Below, piece by piece: positions 31,291-41,760 of a stretch of 64,000 nt of DNA. Source of the stretch: Gracilaria gracilis (Eukaryota > Rhodophyta > Florideophyceae > Gracilariales > Gracilariaceae). The stretch lies in contig JARGSG010000138.1 of the NCBI GenBank assembly GCA_030374805.1, forward strand, positions 1 to 64,000. The letters are read 5' to 3'. The position numbers and the translations under genes were made by a program. Numbering within the stretch: the first letter of the stretch is position 1; the number at the start of each line of letters is the position of its first letter. Below the pieces are notes generated by a model. It saw only the letters and a list, made by a program, of their open reading frames with translations. It did not search any database and had not been told where the DNA came from.

Positions 31291-34273
31291 TTACAACTGT
31301 GCTTCTTCCAATACATCTAGTATTTCGGTCGCCTCCTGTCTCTCTCCAGGTGACCAATCTTCCATTCCGAGTAGTACCTTCAGTCTTCCGTACTTCCAGT
31401 ACTCGTGCCCAAGTACATCACGTGCCTCCATTGGGTTCGCTGGGAACTCATTGAAGTACCATCGGATACCCATCATTCGGTGCGAAACTTTGCGCAACCG
31501 AAGAACGGGTGGGTATTTTCCATTCGCAGCACACGGGATTTTGCGAACGCGTCTTGCCGAGGCAAGTTTCCACTCCGCATCCCGTATTCTTCCTATTCCT
31601 TTTGTACACACATTATCAATTTCAGCTCGTAGTGCTGAAATTGAAGGATGTGCATTATACAGCGACAGCTGCCGACATGCCCGGTTCACCTTCAACTGTC
31701 GCGATCTGTGTTCCAATTCAAGGTTCAATGCCGTCTCACGACACGATTGATAATGCCGTAGACGTTTGGAGGCGAGCACAATTCGTCGCAGAGCCGCAGA
31801 CTCTAAACGACAAAGTGCACGCATCATCGGCACCCGATATGTTCCAAACCGAGATGCCATTTTTCCAAGAATCAGTTTGAAGAACGTTGCTTCAAGCTTC
31901 ACTATCGCCATTTCCAAATGAGGCGTGAGCGGTACAAGATGCAACGCATATTCGTAAATCGACCTCACGAATGCGCGGTACAAACTCACACAGCTGCGCG
32001 TATCAAATCCATTCCGGTGCAGACCAGCACCGGCTAGGCTTCCCAATCGACGTTGAGCATTTTGTACGCGTTCCATGTGCTTGTCGGTTGTTACTCCATT
32101 GGTGTTTAGAGACACCCCCAGATATACTGCACTACGTACCACGCTCAGCTTATCACCAGCAAGTGTGAATATTGCAGACTGATTTTGGTCTGCAGGCAGT
32201 TGCAGTACTATCGACTTGCCGTTTGCAGTGTTCCACGGCATTTGCATTTCTTTGCCCCAACTACTGCATATGTCTAGCAGTAGTTGCAGCCCGCTATCAG
32301 TCTTCGCCATCAGAATCACATCGTCGGCAAATGCACTTGCACCTCGATCCGACACATGATATGGCACCTCCTGCACTCGATATAGCATGGAATCAATATA
32401 CATGTTGAACAATGTACAGCTGAATGGGTCACCTTGAGGCACTCCAAGAGTCATTTGTACTTGTTCATCTTTCCAATTTCCATTTATGAAAGCGTTGACT
32501 GGTTGCAGCAGCAAAGTAGTCACTGTCGCATGCTTCGGTTGTAGCCTGGATGCGCACACTTGCGACAATAGTTTTCGGTTAACTTTGTCGTACGCCTTCG
32601 TTAGATCCAGTACTGCCACACGCGAGTGGCCGTTTTTGATGATGTTACTCACCTCCACAATTGACTGTTCTGTTCCATTGTACTTTGAGAACCCATACTG
32701 GTACTCATGAAACTCGATATAGTTCATCACGATCGAGTTTAATGCAGCCGAAATTGCTTTACGCAAGTGCGACAGAATAGAGATCGGTCGGTAGTTGGAT
32801 GGTACCGAGATGTCGCCTTTCTTGTATATGGGCGATATACGTGTCTGCCGCAACGTTGATGGTAGATATGCCAACTTGCCGCACGCCCGCCACAGCTTGA
32901 GAAGCGTGGAAGCGCACAAAGTTGGACTCACCTGTAGCATTTCCGATGCCACGTTATCGCGCCCAATCGATCTTCCCTTCTTTGCATCCTTGATCGATTT
33001 TTCCAATGCAATCCGGAACGAGTTCGGAACATCAAATGTGAATGCTTTCACCCCACATTCGGGTGGCTGGTACTCGGCAATAAACTCAGCGTACTCCTGT
33101 GGGTCTAATGGATTTCCACGTTCCAGTGCCCGTGCGCTATGTTGAGATTGTAATTTCATCACCGAGTTGATTCGATTCACTGTTTGAGATGCTGTTTCGT
33201 CCTCGGCTGTATCAAGAAATTCGTCCAACAGTTGTCTCTTCTTTGCCCGACAACGACGTTTAATGAATCGGTCAATCACCTTGTACACATTCCACATTTG
33301 AATGTTGCTACTTCGTTTCCACCGTTTGTAATATGTGGATCGTACACGACCAAACCTTGTTAAGATTAGAATCCTAGAAGAAGCGATAGCGGTCAGGACG
33401 CATTGATACGGAAGTGATCCAGGGGCTACTGATTGTGTCCACAAGTTGGCTACAAGCATCCTCCAGATCCTCTTCTAAGGTTGCGTGGTCAAAACGAGAA
33501 GCCATATTAGGCAAATTGGCCTTGTAATATGTCTGAGCGTCTTCGATTCTGTCCACGCATTTGAGTTGCGCCCTCGAAATCTTCGGTTTTCGAGGTGAGA
33601 ATTGAGTTGTCATCCAGTCAATGTCGGCAACAACCATGTTGTGATCCGAGACTGCATCCCACGATCCACTGGTTGTTGCCACATTTCGAACAGACACTCG
33701 CTTCGAGATGAAGAAATCCACTACACTCGAACCATTTGGGGTGCGAAACGTTGGCGTCAACTCGGATGGAGCCCTCAGCAAGAGGTCCCATTTGCGGATC
33801 CACGCTCGGAGGCGGCGACCATGCCTGTTGGTTCGTTGATCCCAGTCGTCATGGCGGGCATTCCAATCCCCAGCCAGTGACGTCGGACCCCGGATCAAAG
33901 ACTTCAATCGCTCCAGGAATCCCTTTATGTCCTCATCTGAAGCGCTCGGACTAAGATATACTCCTATCACATTGAGATCTGGGCGAACTCTCAGTGCCAG
34001 GATTTGGTATGCTGCGGTGCCGTACTTGCCCACGACCTTCGTACAGAAGCGCTGATGATGGAAAATCGTGATCCCACCTCTCGGCGCACGACTCCTATAC
34101 TCCGCTTCCAGCGCCACACTCACATGTGGCAATGCCAACGACCTCTCATCGGAGGGACGTTGCCATGTTTCCACAACGCACAGAAAGTCTAAACCTAGTA
34201 CTTTCCATGCACGGTGGACTTCAGCCTCGCTATGTGCGAGACCTCTCACGTTGAAAGTACCAACCCGGATCAC
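31291..34273 (-). pseudogene. LINE ORF2, U2, broken
   Basis: Carries exactly the U1 lesions (TAG at RYRFF|DS and the one-base insertion), split as 34273-33374 and 33459-31291. The shared lesions show U1 and U2 are copies of one already broken unit. Confidence 0.9.
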
Positions 34274-36462
34274 AACGCCTCACCATTCTGGTGACCGTCA
34301 TGTGGAATTGGACCGGTTTGCGTCGTAGTCGACGGCACATTAATGCTCACAGAGAACACATTTCGTACCAATCTGTTCGGACGACGCATTTCGTGGTCAT
34401 AAGTGGGAGCACCATCGTGGTCCCAATTCGATGACAGACTCTCAGTTGGAGTCTGAAGCGGTTCCAATGGGCTCGTTTGGGCCGCTTCCATAGTGATATC
34501 TTTCGGATCGGCGGTCACTGCTCCTGTACTTGCAGTGATTGCAGTGGTGTGGTGTGCCAATTCTGGGAGTTGTGGCACGTTATTTTCCGTGTTATGAGCA
34601 TCATTGTTTGCCCCAGACACCGTAACGACATTTTGTGGAGTGTGGGTGGAGAACTCCGACGACTGCGATTGTTGTTCAGTTTCGATGATGTGGGATATCT
34701 GTTGAGTGTTCTGCTCGTTTTCTGGTGCATTGGGCTGTTCAGAGTCAGTTGAAATGCTCATAGGCTGTGGAGATTCTGTTGCTCCTGCTTCCTCTGAAAC
34801 AAAGTGGACATTCGTCCGAGGCCCAGTATGGCCGTCCATCGTCCGATTAGTGCGCTGAACCATCGCTGGAACCCTTCTTTCAACGATGGATGCGGTTGAC
34901 TCTTCGGCGAAACGTACATGAGTTCTCATTTTCGTATGGGAATCGATCGCCGCTACTGTTGTTTGGGAGTCTTCCGCGAACCTAATATGTGTACGCAATG
35001 GTGCAAGGCGGTCGATCGGAAGGGCAGCTCTGGTACGATTTCCCTTAGGTACCATCGGACTTGCATTGGAAGAATCACGGTCGACTTTCCCAGGCTGTTT
35101 TGCAGTCGGGTTTACACTTTGGTTCAGTGTACTGGGCTGCTTATTGTGCATGAACTGCTGCGTTACCTTCACTTGGGACGTATACCAATGCTTGGCCCAC
35201 GCTGACGTTGTGCGAGTTGCTGCAGTCTGCAAGCGATATAGCGCCTGCTCCAGGTTTTTCTGTCGTCGTTCGGCCTTACTCATCATCTTTCGCGATGACA
35301 TGGCATTCGAGGTGGCGGCGAAGTTAGGCATGTGCGTGTACCCGGCTGCACGCATTCCTGCAACCAGTTTGTGAGCAACGTCAGTCGCAGTCACGATTTC
35401 CAATATCGAACGTCCTATGAAGGACAGAGCGATAACGCAACGGCTCGGAAGTCCACTGCGAAGGTGTCTCATGAGAGGGCGGTAGGGGCCGCGCGGTATG
35501 CCACGGAAGTACTGCGCTTCCATTTTCGGGGGCCGAGATTGAGATATCGGCAGTGGTGCATATCCTCCAGACTTGAGGTTGTGAGCCATTTTAGCCATTC
35601 GAGTAAGAAACTGAGGTGGTAACTTGTTCAATGACCGAGGCTGGCCCTCTCTAGCAATCTGCGCCCAAGTCTTTACACCAGTATTTGTCCCAGTCCTTGC
35701 TTCAGGGACAGTGTTTATCTGCGGTTGTGCTCGTCCAGTGTTGGGCGGAGCCGTGTTAAGTGGCTGTCTGTTAACGGCCGTCTCGACAGATCGTGCTTCA
35801 ATTTCTAGAGCACGTTGGTTTTGCCTCTGTTGTGGTACCGTGGCATGGTTGCGAGAGGACTGGAGCTGCTGGGCCAGCCGAGCAATTTGATCCTCTAGTG
35901 TCTGGCATCTCCTCAAGATCGACTCCCATTGCTGTTTTGGTATCTGTACGACGGAAACAGGTGCGCTAGATGGTGTGCTGGTGTGGCTGATGGGGTGCTC
36001 GGCAACCGGTGATGGCGTAGGAGCGGATGTGACTGACGCCTGGGAGCTGTTCCTTGGGCTGCTCGGCGCCAGAAATGGTCGAATTATTTCATGGAATCGC
36101 GAACCGCCAAAGGTGCGATGGCAGCCTTTGACGGAGCAGCGCACAGTGGGTCCAAACTTAGAGTTACCATTTAGAGTGAATGAATTCTTAGAATGGCAGT
36201 TTGGGCACTTGTTGAGCGTTCGACACGCTCCAAAGGTGGCCCTCGCCTCGTCCGGGGTGCACACAGGCTGAGGGCCTTTGCGGTCTGGGGTCGGCGAAAC
36301 TTTCTTCCGAACGGTCTTTGAAAGACCTGGTCTCCAAGATTCGGATTCAGGTTCGCTATTACCATCAAGTGGGAAGCGAATGCCTTCCATGGTCTCCCCG
36401 GCGTCAGCCAAAGGGCTGAAACGGTTCTCAATGTTAGAGGACGTGGTTTGGTGAGAAGTCAT
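34270..36462 (-). CDS. LINE ORF1 protein, 730 aa, U2
   Basis: Residue-for-residue the same as the U1 product (type alpha: NQSVNPTAK preceded by STL, SNASPMVPKGNRTRAALP). Confidence 0.85.
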   Translation of the reverse strand: MTSHQTTSSNIENRFSPLADAGETMEGIRFPLDGNSEPESESWRPGLSKTVRKKVSPTPDRKGPQPVCTPDEARATFGACRTLNKCPNCHSKNSFTLNGNSKFGPTVRCSVKGCHRTFGGSRFHEIIRPFLAPSSPRNSSQASVTSAPTPSPVAEHPISHTSTPSSAPVSVVQIPKQQWESILRRCQTLEDQIARLAQQLQSSRNHATVPQQRQNQRALEIEARSVETAVNRQPLNTAPPNTGRAQPQINTVPEARTGTNTGVKTWAQIAREGQPRSLNKLPPQFLTRMAKMAHNLKSGGYAPLPISQSRPPKMEAQYFRGIPRGPYRPLMRHLRSGLPSRCVIALSFIGRSILEIVTATDVAHKLVAGMRAAGYTHMPNFAATSNAMSSRKMMSKAERRQKNLEQALYRLQTAATRTTSAWAKHWYTSQVKVTQQFMHNKQPSTLNQSVNPTAKQPGKVDRDSSNASPMVPKGNRTRAALPIDRLAPLRTHIRFAEDSQTTVAAIDSHTKMRTHVRFAEESTASIVERRVPAMVQRTNRTMDGHTGPRTNVHFVSEEAGATESPQPMSISTDSEQPNAPENEQNTQQISHIIETEQQSQSSEFSTHTPQNVVTVSGANNDAHNTENNVPQLPELAHHTTAITASTGAVTADPKDITMEAAQTSPLEPLQTPTESLSSNWDHDGAPTYDHEMRRPNRLVRNVFSVSINVPSTTTQTGPIPHDGHQNGEAL

Positions 36463-36678
36463 TTTTCAATTTTTTTGAAAATTTTTCTAAAATTTTTTTC
36501 TCTTTTTCTTTTGTTTTGATGGCTCTTATGGCTTCTTGATGCACTTTTCACGTGTTCTGCGACTTTTTTGTGTTTTCAATTTTTTCAATTTTTTTGCGCT
36601 TTTTTTGGACTTTCTCTCACGAAACCTGCTAAAATCTATTTAAACTACTTTTTACTCGTTTCGCACTTGTCCAGGTGC

Positions 36679-37198
36679 TGCACTATGGTGATGAGTCAGG
36701 TACATTCATGACGATTACACGAACACTGTGGTTACTTGTTGTGGAACTTATGGCATTGAGTGAATTTGTGGTTACGTGGTACTTGGTGAGCTGGAGCATA
36801 CACATATTGGTGTGGTGTACGGAATACAGTGTATTGGCACAATGTGAATTTGTGCATGGTCATCGTTATGTGTAGGCACGTAACTTGTTGAGTATGCACG
36901 TAACTTGTTGTGCACTGTTGTGCACTGTTGTTCCTTGTTGGTTGTAAGCTGTCATGAATTGTGGCAGTGTTACCATGTTATGTCAGATGATGATTGGTAG
37001 TACTGAGTGTCCCTGCTTAGTGGCAGTGGCTTAGGTTTTACTCCGAGTGGAAGTGAGCGGTAGTGCGACGACGTAGTGCTATATAAGTTGTGACAGAAGC
37101 ACCTCCAAGTAAATCCGAGCCAGAGCTGGCGAACTTCCTTTGCATATCCCCACCTTCCCTTTGCATCAACCTTCCCTTCCCAGCTATAATCTCCATCA
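36679..37198 (+). repeat. truncated Copia A LTR at the U2/U3 junction
   Basis: Ends CTCCATCA, followed by the primer site at 37199-37212; TATA box at 37080. It begins at the same internal LTR base as the piece at 23159. Confidence 0.88.
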
Positions 37199-37320
37199 GG
37201 TTATGGGCCCAGCCCCGCTAACCTCTGCCGTTATCGTTCGTCTCTCGCCGCTCTCCCACACCGCCGTTCACCCGTTTCGCTGTTTCTCTATCACCGTCTT
37301 TTCGTTGCGTCGGGTGTGTT

Positions 37321-38048
37321 TAACGCAACGAACGCAGGTTAGAGAAGGAAAGGGGAAGGTAGTGAAGAAGATGAGTAAGACAAACAAAGGGGGTAGGCCA
37401 CCTTCTTCCCGAGTTTAGTGATCGGGCAGCGATCGCAACCTACAAATACTCCAGCGCGAGCCGCCGCCGTCGCAGCCAGCGACATAACTGCACACGTTGT
37501 CAAAGTGTACACTTTGACAGCAAAAGCGCGCGCAAAACACAATACGAATTCAAACAACTAAATCAAATCGTGCCAAATCCAATGCCAACTCCATGATCCA
37601 TATCTTGCTCTAAAAAATTGACAATTTCGGTCTGGCACAGCCAACACCCTCGCGCAGCTCAGAATCGCACATTCGCTCCAAAACCCTTCATAGTAGCCCA
37701 GAATCGCATACATTGCCCAACGCCTCACAATGGCCTATAATAACAGATACTCCGCTAACGCATAACTGGCCACCACCTACAGGCTGCAGCCAATCACAGC
37801 GTACCACTTGTTCCATCTGCCCTTCTCGCTCCATACAACACGTTCCACTTGTGCAAACCACGTTGCATGTAGCCATTTGCAGTAGCCAATCATATTGCAG
37901 TATCACGTTCGGTTCGCGGAGACACGCATATGCGCTTTTCTCATGAGGGTGCCCAAAAGTGCCCATGCTCCCCTGCAACTTTGTATTCCAAGTACTGGGA
38001 GCACCATTGAGGGACTGACAGGCACTCGACCACATCCATACACCAACA
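37321..38048 (-). repeat. Copia B 3' LTR, unit U3
   Basis: 728 bp; palindrome at 37498-37519. Confidence 0.88.
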
Positions 38049-38634
38049 CTTCTCCTCGAGTTCCTGACCAAGTCCAATCCTTTTCATGATGGCCTGAATA
38101 CTCAATGGACCTAAGGGCTTCGTGAGAATGTCCGCATCATTCAACTCAGTTGGAATGTACTTGACATCAATCACAGACTCCTTTACCAGTTCCCGAATAA
38201 AGTGCAGCTTCAAATCGATGTGCTTGGCGCGACCCGATGGGCATCTTTCTCCTGCACTCCAGTCGATCGCAACCTGGTTGTCCGAGTGTAGAGGAACTGC
38301 ACCATCGACGTCCAAGTCAAGTTCAGATAGTAGACGCTTCATCCACACAACCTCCTGCGCTGCCATGGTCAAAACGTAGTACTCAGCCTCTGCAGTAGAC
38401 AATGCAACTGAAGCTTGTTTCTTTGCACCAAAGAATACCACGGCGGACCCAAACTTGATCATGTATCCCGACATGGACTTCCGATCGGACTTGTCGCCGG
38501 CATAGTCCGAATCGACATACGCTTCCATGTCCAGGGAGCCAGCGTGATAATTCAACCCATGTTTGCAAGTTCCTTGTAAGTAGCGCAGAACCCGTTTCGC
38601 TGCCCTGTGACAGTATGGTGTTGGGTTGCTTTGA
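37941..38634 (-). pseudogene. Copia B pol C-terminus, unit U3
   Basis: RNase H fragment with the same two boundaries as in U1; no new lesions seen. Confidence 0.88.
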
Positions 38635-38778
38635 TTTTTTTTTTTTTTCAATCAATTGCTTTTTATTTATAGTGTTCCCAATGTCCCATGAAGAGCAGCA
38701 GGGTAACACTGTCAAGGTGTAAACTAACTTGGTCAATTACGAACCAACGCAATCATTCTTACTACTTATAGCACAGAT

Positions 38779-41760
38779 TTACAACTGTGCTTCTTCCAAT
38801 ACATCTAGTATTTCGGTCGCCTCCTGTCTCTCTCCAGGTGACCAATCTTCCATTCCGAGTAGTACCTTCAGTCTTCCGTACTTCCAGTACTCGTGCCCAA
38901 GTACATCACGTGCCTCCATTGGGTTCGCTGGGAACTCATTGAAGTACCATCGGATACCCATCATTCGGTGCGAAACTTTGCGCAACCGAAGAACGGGTGG
39001 GTATTTTCCATTCGCAGCACACGGGATTTTGCGAACGCGTTTTGCCGAGGCAAGTTTCCACTCCGCATCCCGTATTCTTCCTATTCCTTTTGTACACACA
39101 TTATCAATTTCAGCTCGTAGTGCTGAAATTGAAGGATGTGCATTATACAGCGACAGCTGCCGACATGCCCGGTTCACCTTCAACTGTCGCGATCTGTGTT
39201 CCAATTCAAGGTTCAATGCCGTCTCACGACACGATTGATAATGCCGTAGACGTTTGGAGGCGAGCACAATTCGTCGCAGAGCCGCAGACTCTAAACGACA
39301 AAGTGCACGCATCATCGGCACCCGATATGTTCCAAACCGAGATGCCATTTTTCCAAGAATCAGTTTGAAGAACGTTGCTTCAAGCTTCACTATCGCCATT
39401 TCCAAATGAGGCGTGAGCGGTACAAGATGCAACGCATATTCGTAAATCGACCTCACGAATGCGCGGTACAAACTCACACAGCTGCGCGTATCAAATCCAT
39501 TCCGGTGCAGACCAGCACCGGCTAGGCTTCCCAATCGACGTTGAGCATTTTGTACGCGTTCCATGTGCTTGTCGGTTGTTACTCCATTGGTGTTTAGAGA
39601 CACCCCCAGATATACTGCACTACGTACCACGCTCAGCTTATCACCAGCAAGTGTGAATATTGCAGACTGATTTTGGTCTGCAGGCAGTTGCAGTACTATC
39701 GACTTGCCGTTTGCAGTGTTCCACGGCATTTGCATTTCTTTGCCCCAACTACTGCATATGTCTAGCAGTAGTTGCAGCCCGCTATCAGTCTTCGCCATCA
39801 GAATCACATCGTCGGCAAATGCACTTGCACCTCGATCCGACACATGATATGGCACCTCCTGCACTCGATATAGCATGGAATCAATATACATGTTGAACAA
39901 TGTACAGCTGAATGGGTCACCTTGAGGCACTCCAAGAGTCATTTGTACTTGTTCATCTTTCCAATTTCCATTTATGAAAGCGTTGACTGGTTGCAGCAGC
40001 AAAGTAGTCATTGTCGCATGCTTCGGTTGTAGCCTGGATGCGCACACTTGCGACAATAGTTTTCGGTTAACTTTGTCGTACGCCTTCGTTAGATCCAGTA
40101 CTGCCACACGCGAGTGACCGTTTGTGATGATGTTACTCACCTCCACAATCGACTGTTCTGTTCCATTGTACTTTGAGAACCCATACTGGTACTCATGAAA
40201 CTCGATATAGTTCATCACGATCGAGTTTAATGCAGCCGAAATTGCTTTGCGCAAGTGCGACAGAATAGAGATCGGTCGGTAGTTGGATGGTACCGAGATG
40301 TCGCCTTTCTTGTATATGGGCGATATACGTGTCTGCCGCAACGTTGATGGTAGATATGCCAACTTGCCACACGCTCGCCACAGCTTGAGAAGCGTGGAAG
40401 CGCACAAAGTTGGACTCACCTGTAGCATTTCCGATGCCACGTTATCGCGCCCAATCGATCTTCCCTTCTTTGCATCCTTGATCGATTTTTCCAATGCAAT
40501 CCGGAACGAGTTCGGAACATCAAATGTGACTGCTTTCACCCCACATTCGGGTGGCTGGTACTCGGCAATAAACTCAGCGTAGTCCTGTGGGTCTAATGGA
40601 TTTCCACGTTCCAGTGCCCGTGCGCTATGCTGAGATCGTAATTTCATCACCGAGTTGATTCGATTCACTGTTTGAGATGCTGTTTCGTCCTCGGCGGTAT
40701 CAAGAAATTCGTCCAACAGTTGTCTCTTCTTTGCTCGACAACGACGTTTAATGAATCGGTCAATTACCTTGTACACATTCCACATTTGAATGTTGCTACT
40801 TCGTTTCCACCGTTTGTAATATGTAGATCGCACACGACTCAACTGGTCAAGACTAGAATCCCAGAAGAAGCGATAGCGGTCAGGACGCATTGATACGGAA
40901 GTGTTCCAGGGGCTACTGATTGTGTCCACGAGTTGGCAACATGCATCCTCCAGATCCTCTTCTGAGGTTGCGTGGTCAAAACGAGAAGCCACATTAGGCA
41001 AATTGGCTTTGTAATATGTCTGAGCGTCTTCGATTCTGTCCACGCATTTGAGTTGCGCCCTCGAAATCTTCGGTTTTCGAGGTGAGAATTGAGTTGTCAT
41101 CCAGTCAATGTCGGCAACAACCATGTTGTGATCCGAGACTGCATCCCACGATCCACTGGTTGTTGCCACATTTCGAACAGACACTCGCTTCGAGATGAAG
41201 AAATCCACTACACTCGAACCATTTGGGGTGCGAAACGTTGGCGTCAACTCGGATGGAGCCCTCAGCAAGAGGTCCCATTTGCGGATCCACGCTCGGAGGC
41301 GGCGACCATGCCTGTTGGTTCGTTGATCCCAGTCGTCATGGCGGGCATTCCAATCCCCAGCCAGTGACGTCGGACCCCGGATCAAAGACTTCAATCGCTC
41401 CAGGAATCCCTTTATGTCCTCATCTGAAGCGCTCGGACTAAGATATACTCCTATCACATTGAGATCTGGGCGAACTCTCAGTGCCAGGATTTGGTATGCT
41501 GCGGTGCCGTACTTGCCCACGACCTTCGTACAGAAGCGCTGATGATGGAAAATCGTGATCCCACCTCTCGGCGCACGACTCCTATACTCCGCTTCCAGCG
41601 CCACACTCACATGTGGCAATGCCAACGACCTCTCATCGGAGGGACGTTGCCATGTTTCCACAACGCACAGAAAGTCTAAACCTAGTACTTTCCATGCACG
41701 GTGGACTTCAGCCTCGCTATGTGCGAGACCTCTCACGTTGAAAGTACCAACCCGGATCAC
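38779..41760 (-). CDS. LINE ORF2 protein: endonuclease-reverse transcriptase, 993 aa, U3
   Basis: Nicks target DNA and copies the element RNA at the nick (target-primed reverse transcription). Residues 1-220 are an APE-type endonuclease with FNVRGL (Asn), CVVETW (Glu), AGDWNARHDDW (Asp/Asn), VVDFF (Asp) and SDHN. Residues about 480-720 are the reverse transcriptase: NYRPISILSHLRK, LDLTKAYDKV near 555, GVPQGDPFS near 610, FADD near 648-651, then YLGVSLNTNG. A ~250-residue C-terminal region (HRMMGIRWYFNEF, WSPGERQE) has no zinc knuckle or RNase H that I can see. The frame opens with GTG overlapping the ORF1 stop; the next ATG comes after the endonuclease, so reinitiation or -1 frameshifting is needed. 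Confidence 0.92.
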   Translation of the reverse strand: MIRVGTFNVRGLAHSEAEVHRAWKVLGLDFLCVVETWQRPSDERSLALPHVSVALEAEYRSRAPRGGITIFHHQRFCTKVVGKYGTAAYQILALRVRPDLNVIGVYLSPSASDEDIKGFLERLKSLIRGPTSLAGDWNARHDDWDQRTNRHGRRLRAWIRKWDLLLRAPSELTPTFRTPNGSSVVDFFISKRVSVRNVATTSGSWDAVSDHNMVVADIDWMTTQFSPRKPKISRAQLKCVDRIEDAQTYYKANLPNVASRFDHATSEEDLEDACCQLVDTISSPWNTSVSMRPDRYRFFWDSSLDQLSRVRSTYYKRWKRSSNIQMWNVYKVIDRFIKRRCRAKKRQLLDEFLDTAEDETASQTVNRINSVMKLRSQHSARALERGNPLDPQDYAEFIAEYQPPECGVKAVTFDVPNSFRIALEKSIKDAKKGRSIGRDNVASEMLQVSPTLCASTLLKLWRACGKLAYLPSTLRQTRISPIYKKGDISVPSNYRPISILSHLRKAISAALNSIVMNYIEFHEYQYGFSKYNGTEQSIVEVSNIITNGHSRVAVLDLTKAYDKVNRKLLSQVCASRLQPKHATMTTLLLQPVNAFINGNWKDEQVQMTLGVPQGDPFSCTLFNMYIDSMLYRVQEVPYHVSDRGASAFADDVILMAKTDSGLQLLLDICSSWGKEMQMPWNTANGKSIVLQLPADQNQSAIFTLAGDKLSVVRSAVYLGVSLNTNGVTTDKHMERVQNAQRRLGSLAGAGLHRNGFDTRSCVSLYRAFVRSIYEYALHLVPLTPHLEMAIVKLEATFFKLILGKMASRFGTYRVPMMRALCRLESAALRRIVLASKRLRHYQSCRETALNLELEHRSRQLKVNRACRQLSLYNAHPSISALRAEIDNVCTKGIGRIRDAEWKLASAKRVRKIPCAANGKYPPVLRLRKVSHRMMGIRWYFNEFPANPMEARDVLGHEYWKYGRLKVLLGMEDWSPGERQEATEILDVLEEAQL

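Larger units (their letters stand above)
29191..36678. repeat. array unit U2 (7,488 bp)
   Basis: Same content as U1 and almost the same sequence, with 14 T instead of 13 in the LINE tail run. U2 and U3 abut directly through the truncated LTR at 36679. Confidence 0.9.
31147..36678 (-). mobile_element. full-length LINE, copy in U2
   Basis: Same structure and junctions as the U1 copy, including the fusion of its 5' end to the A LTR. Confidence 0.9.
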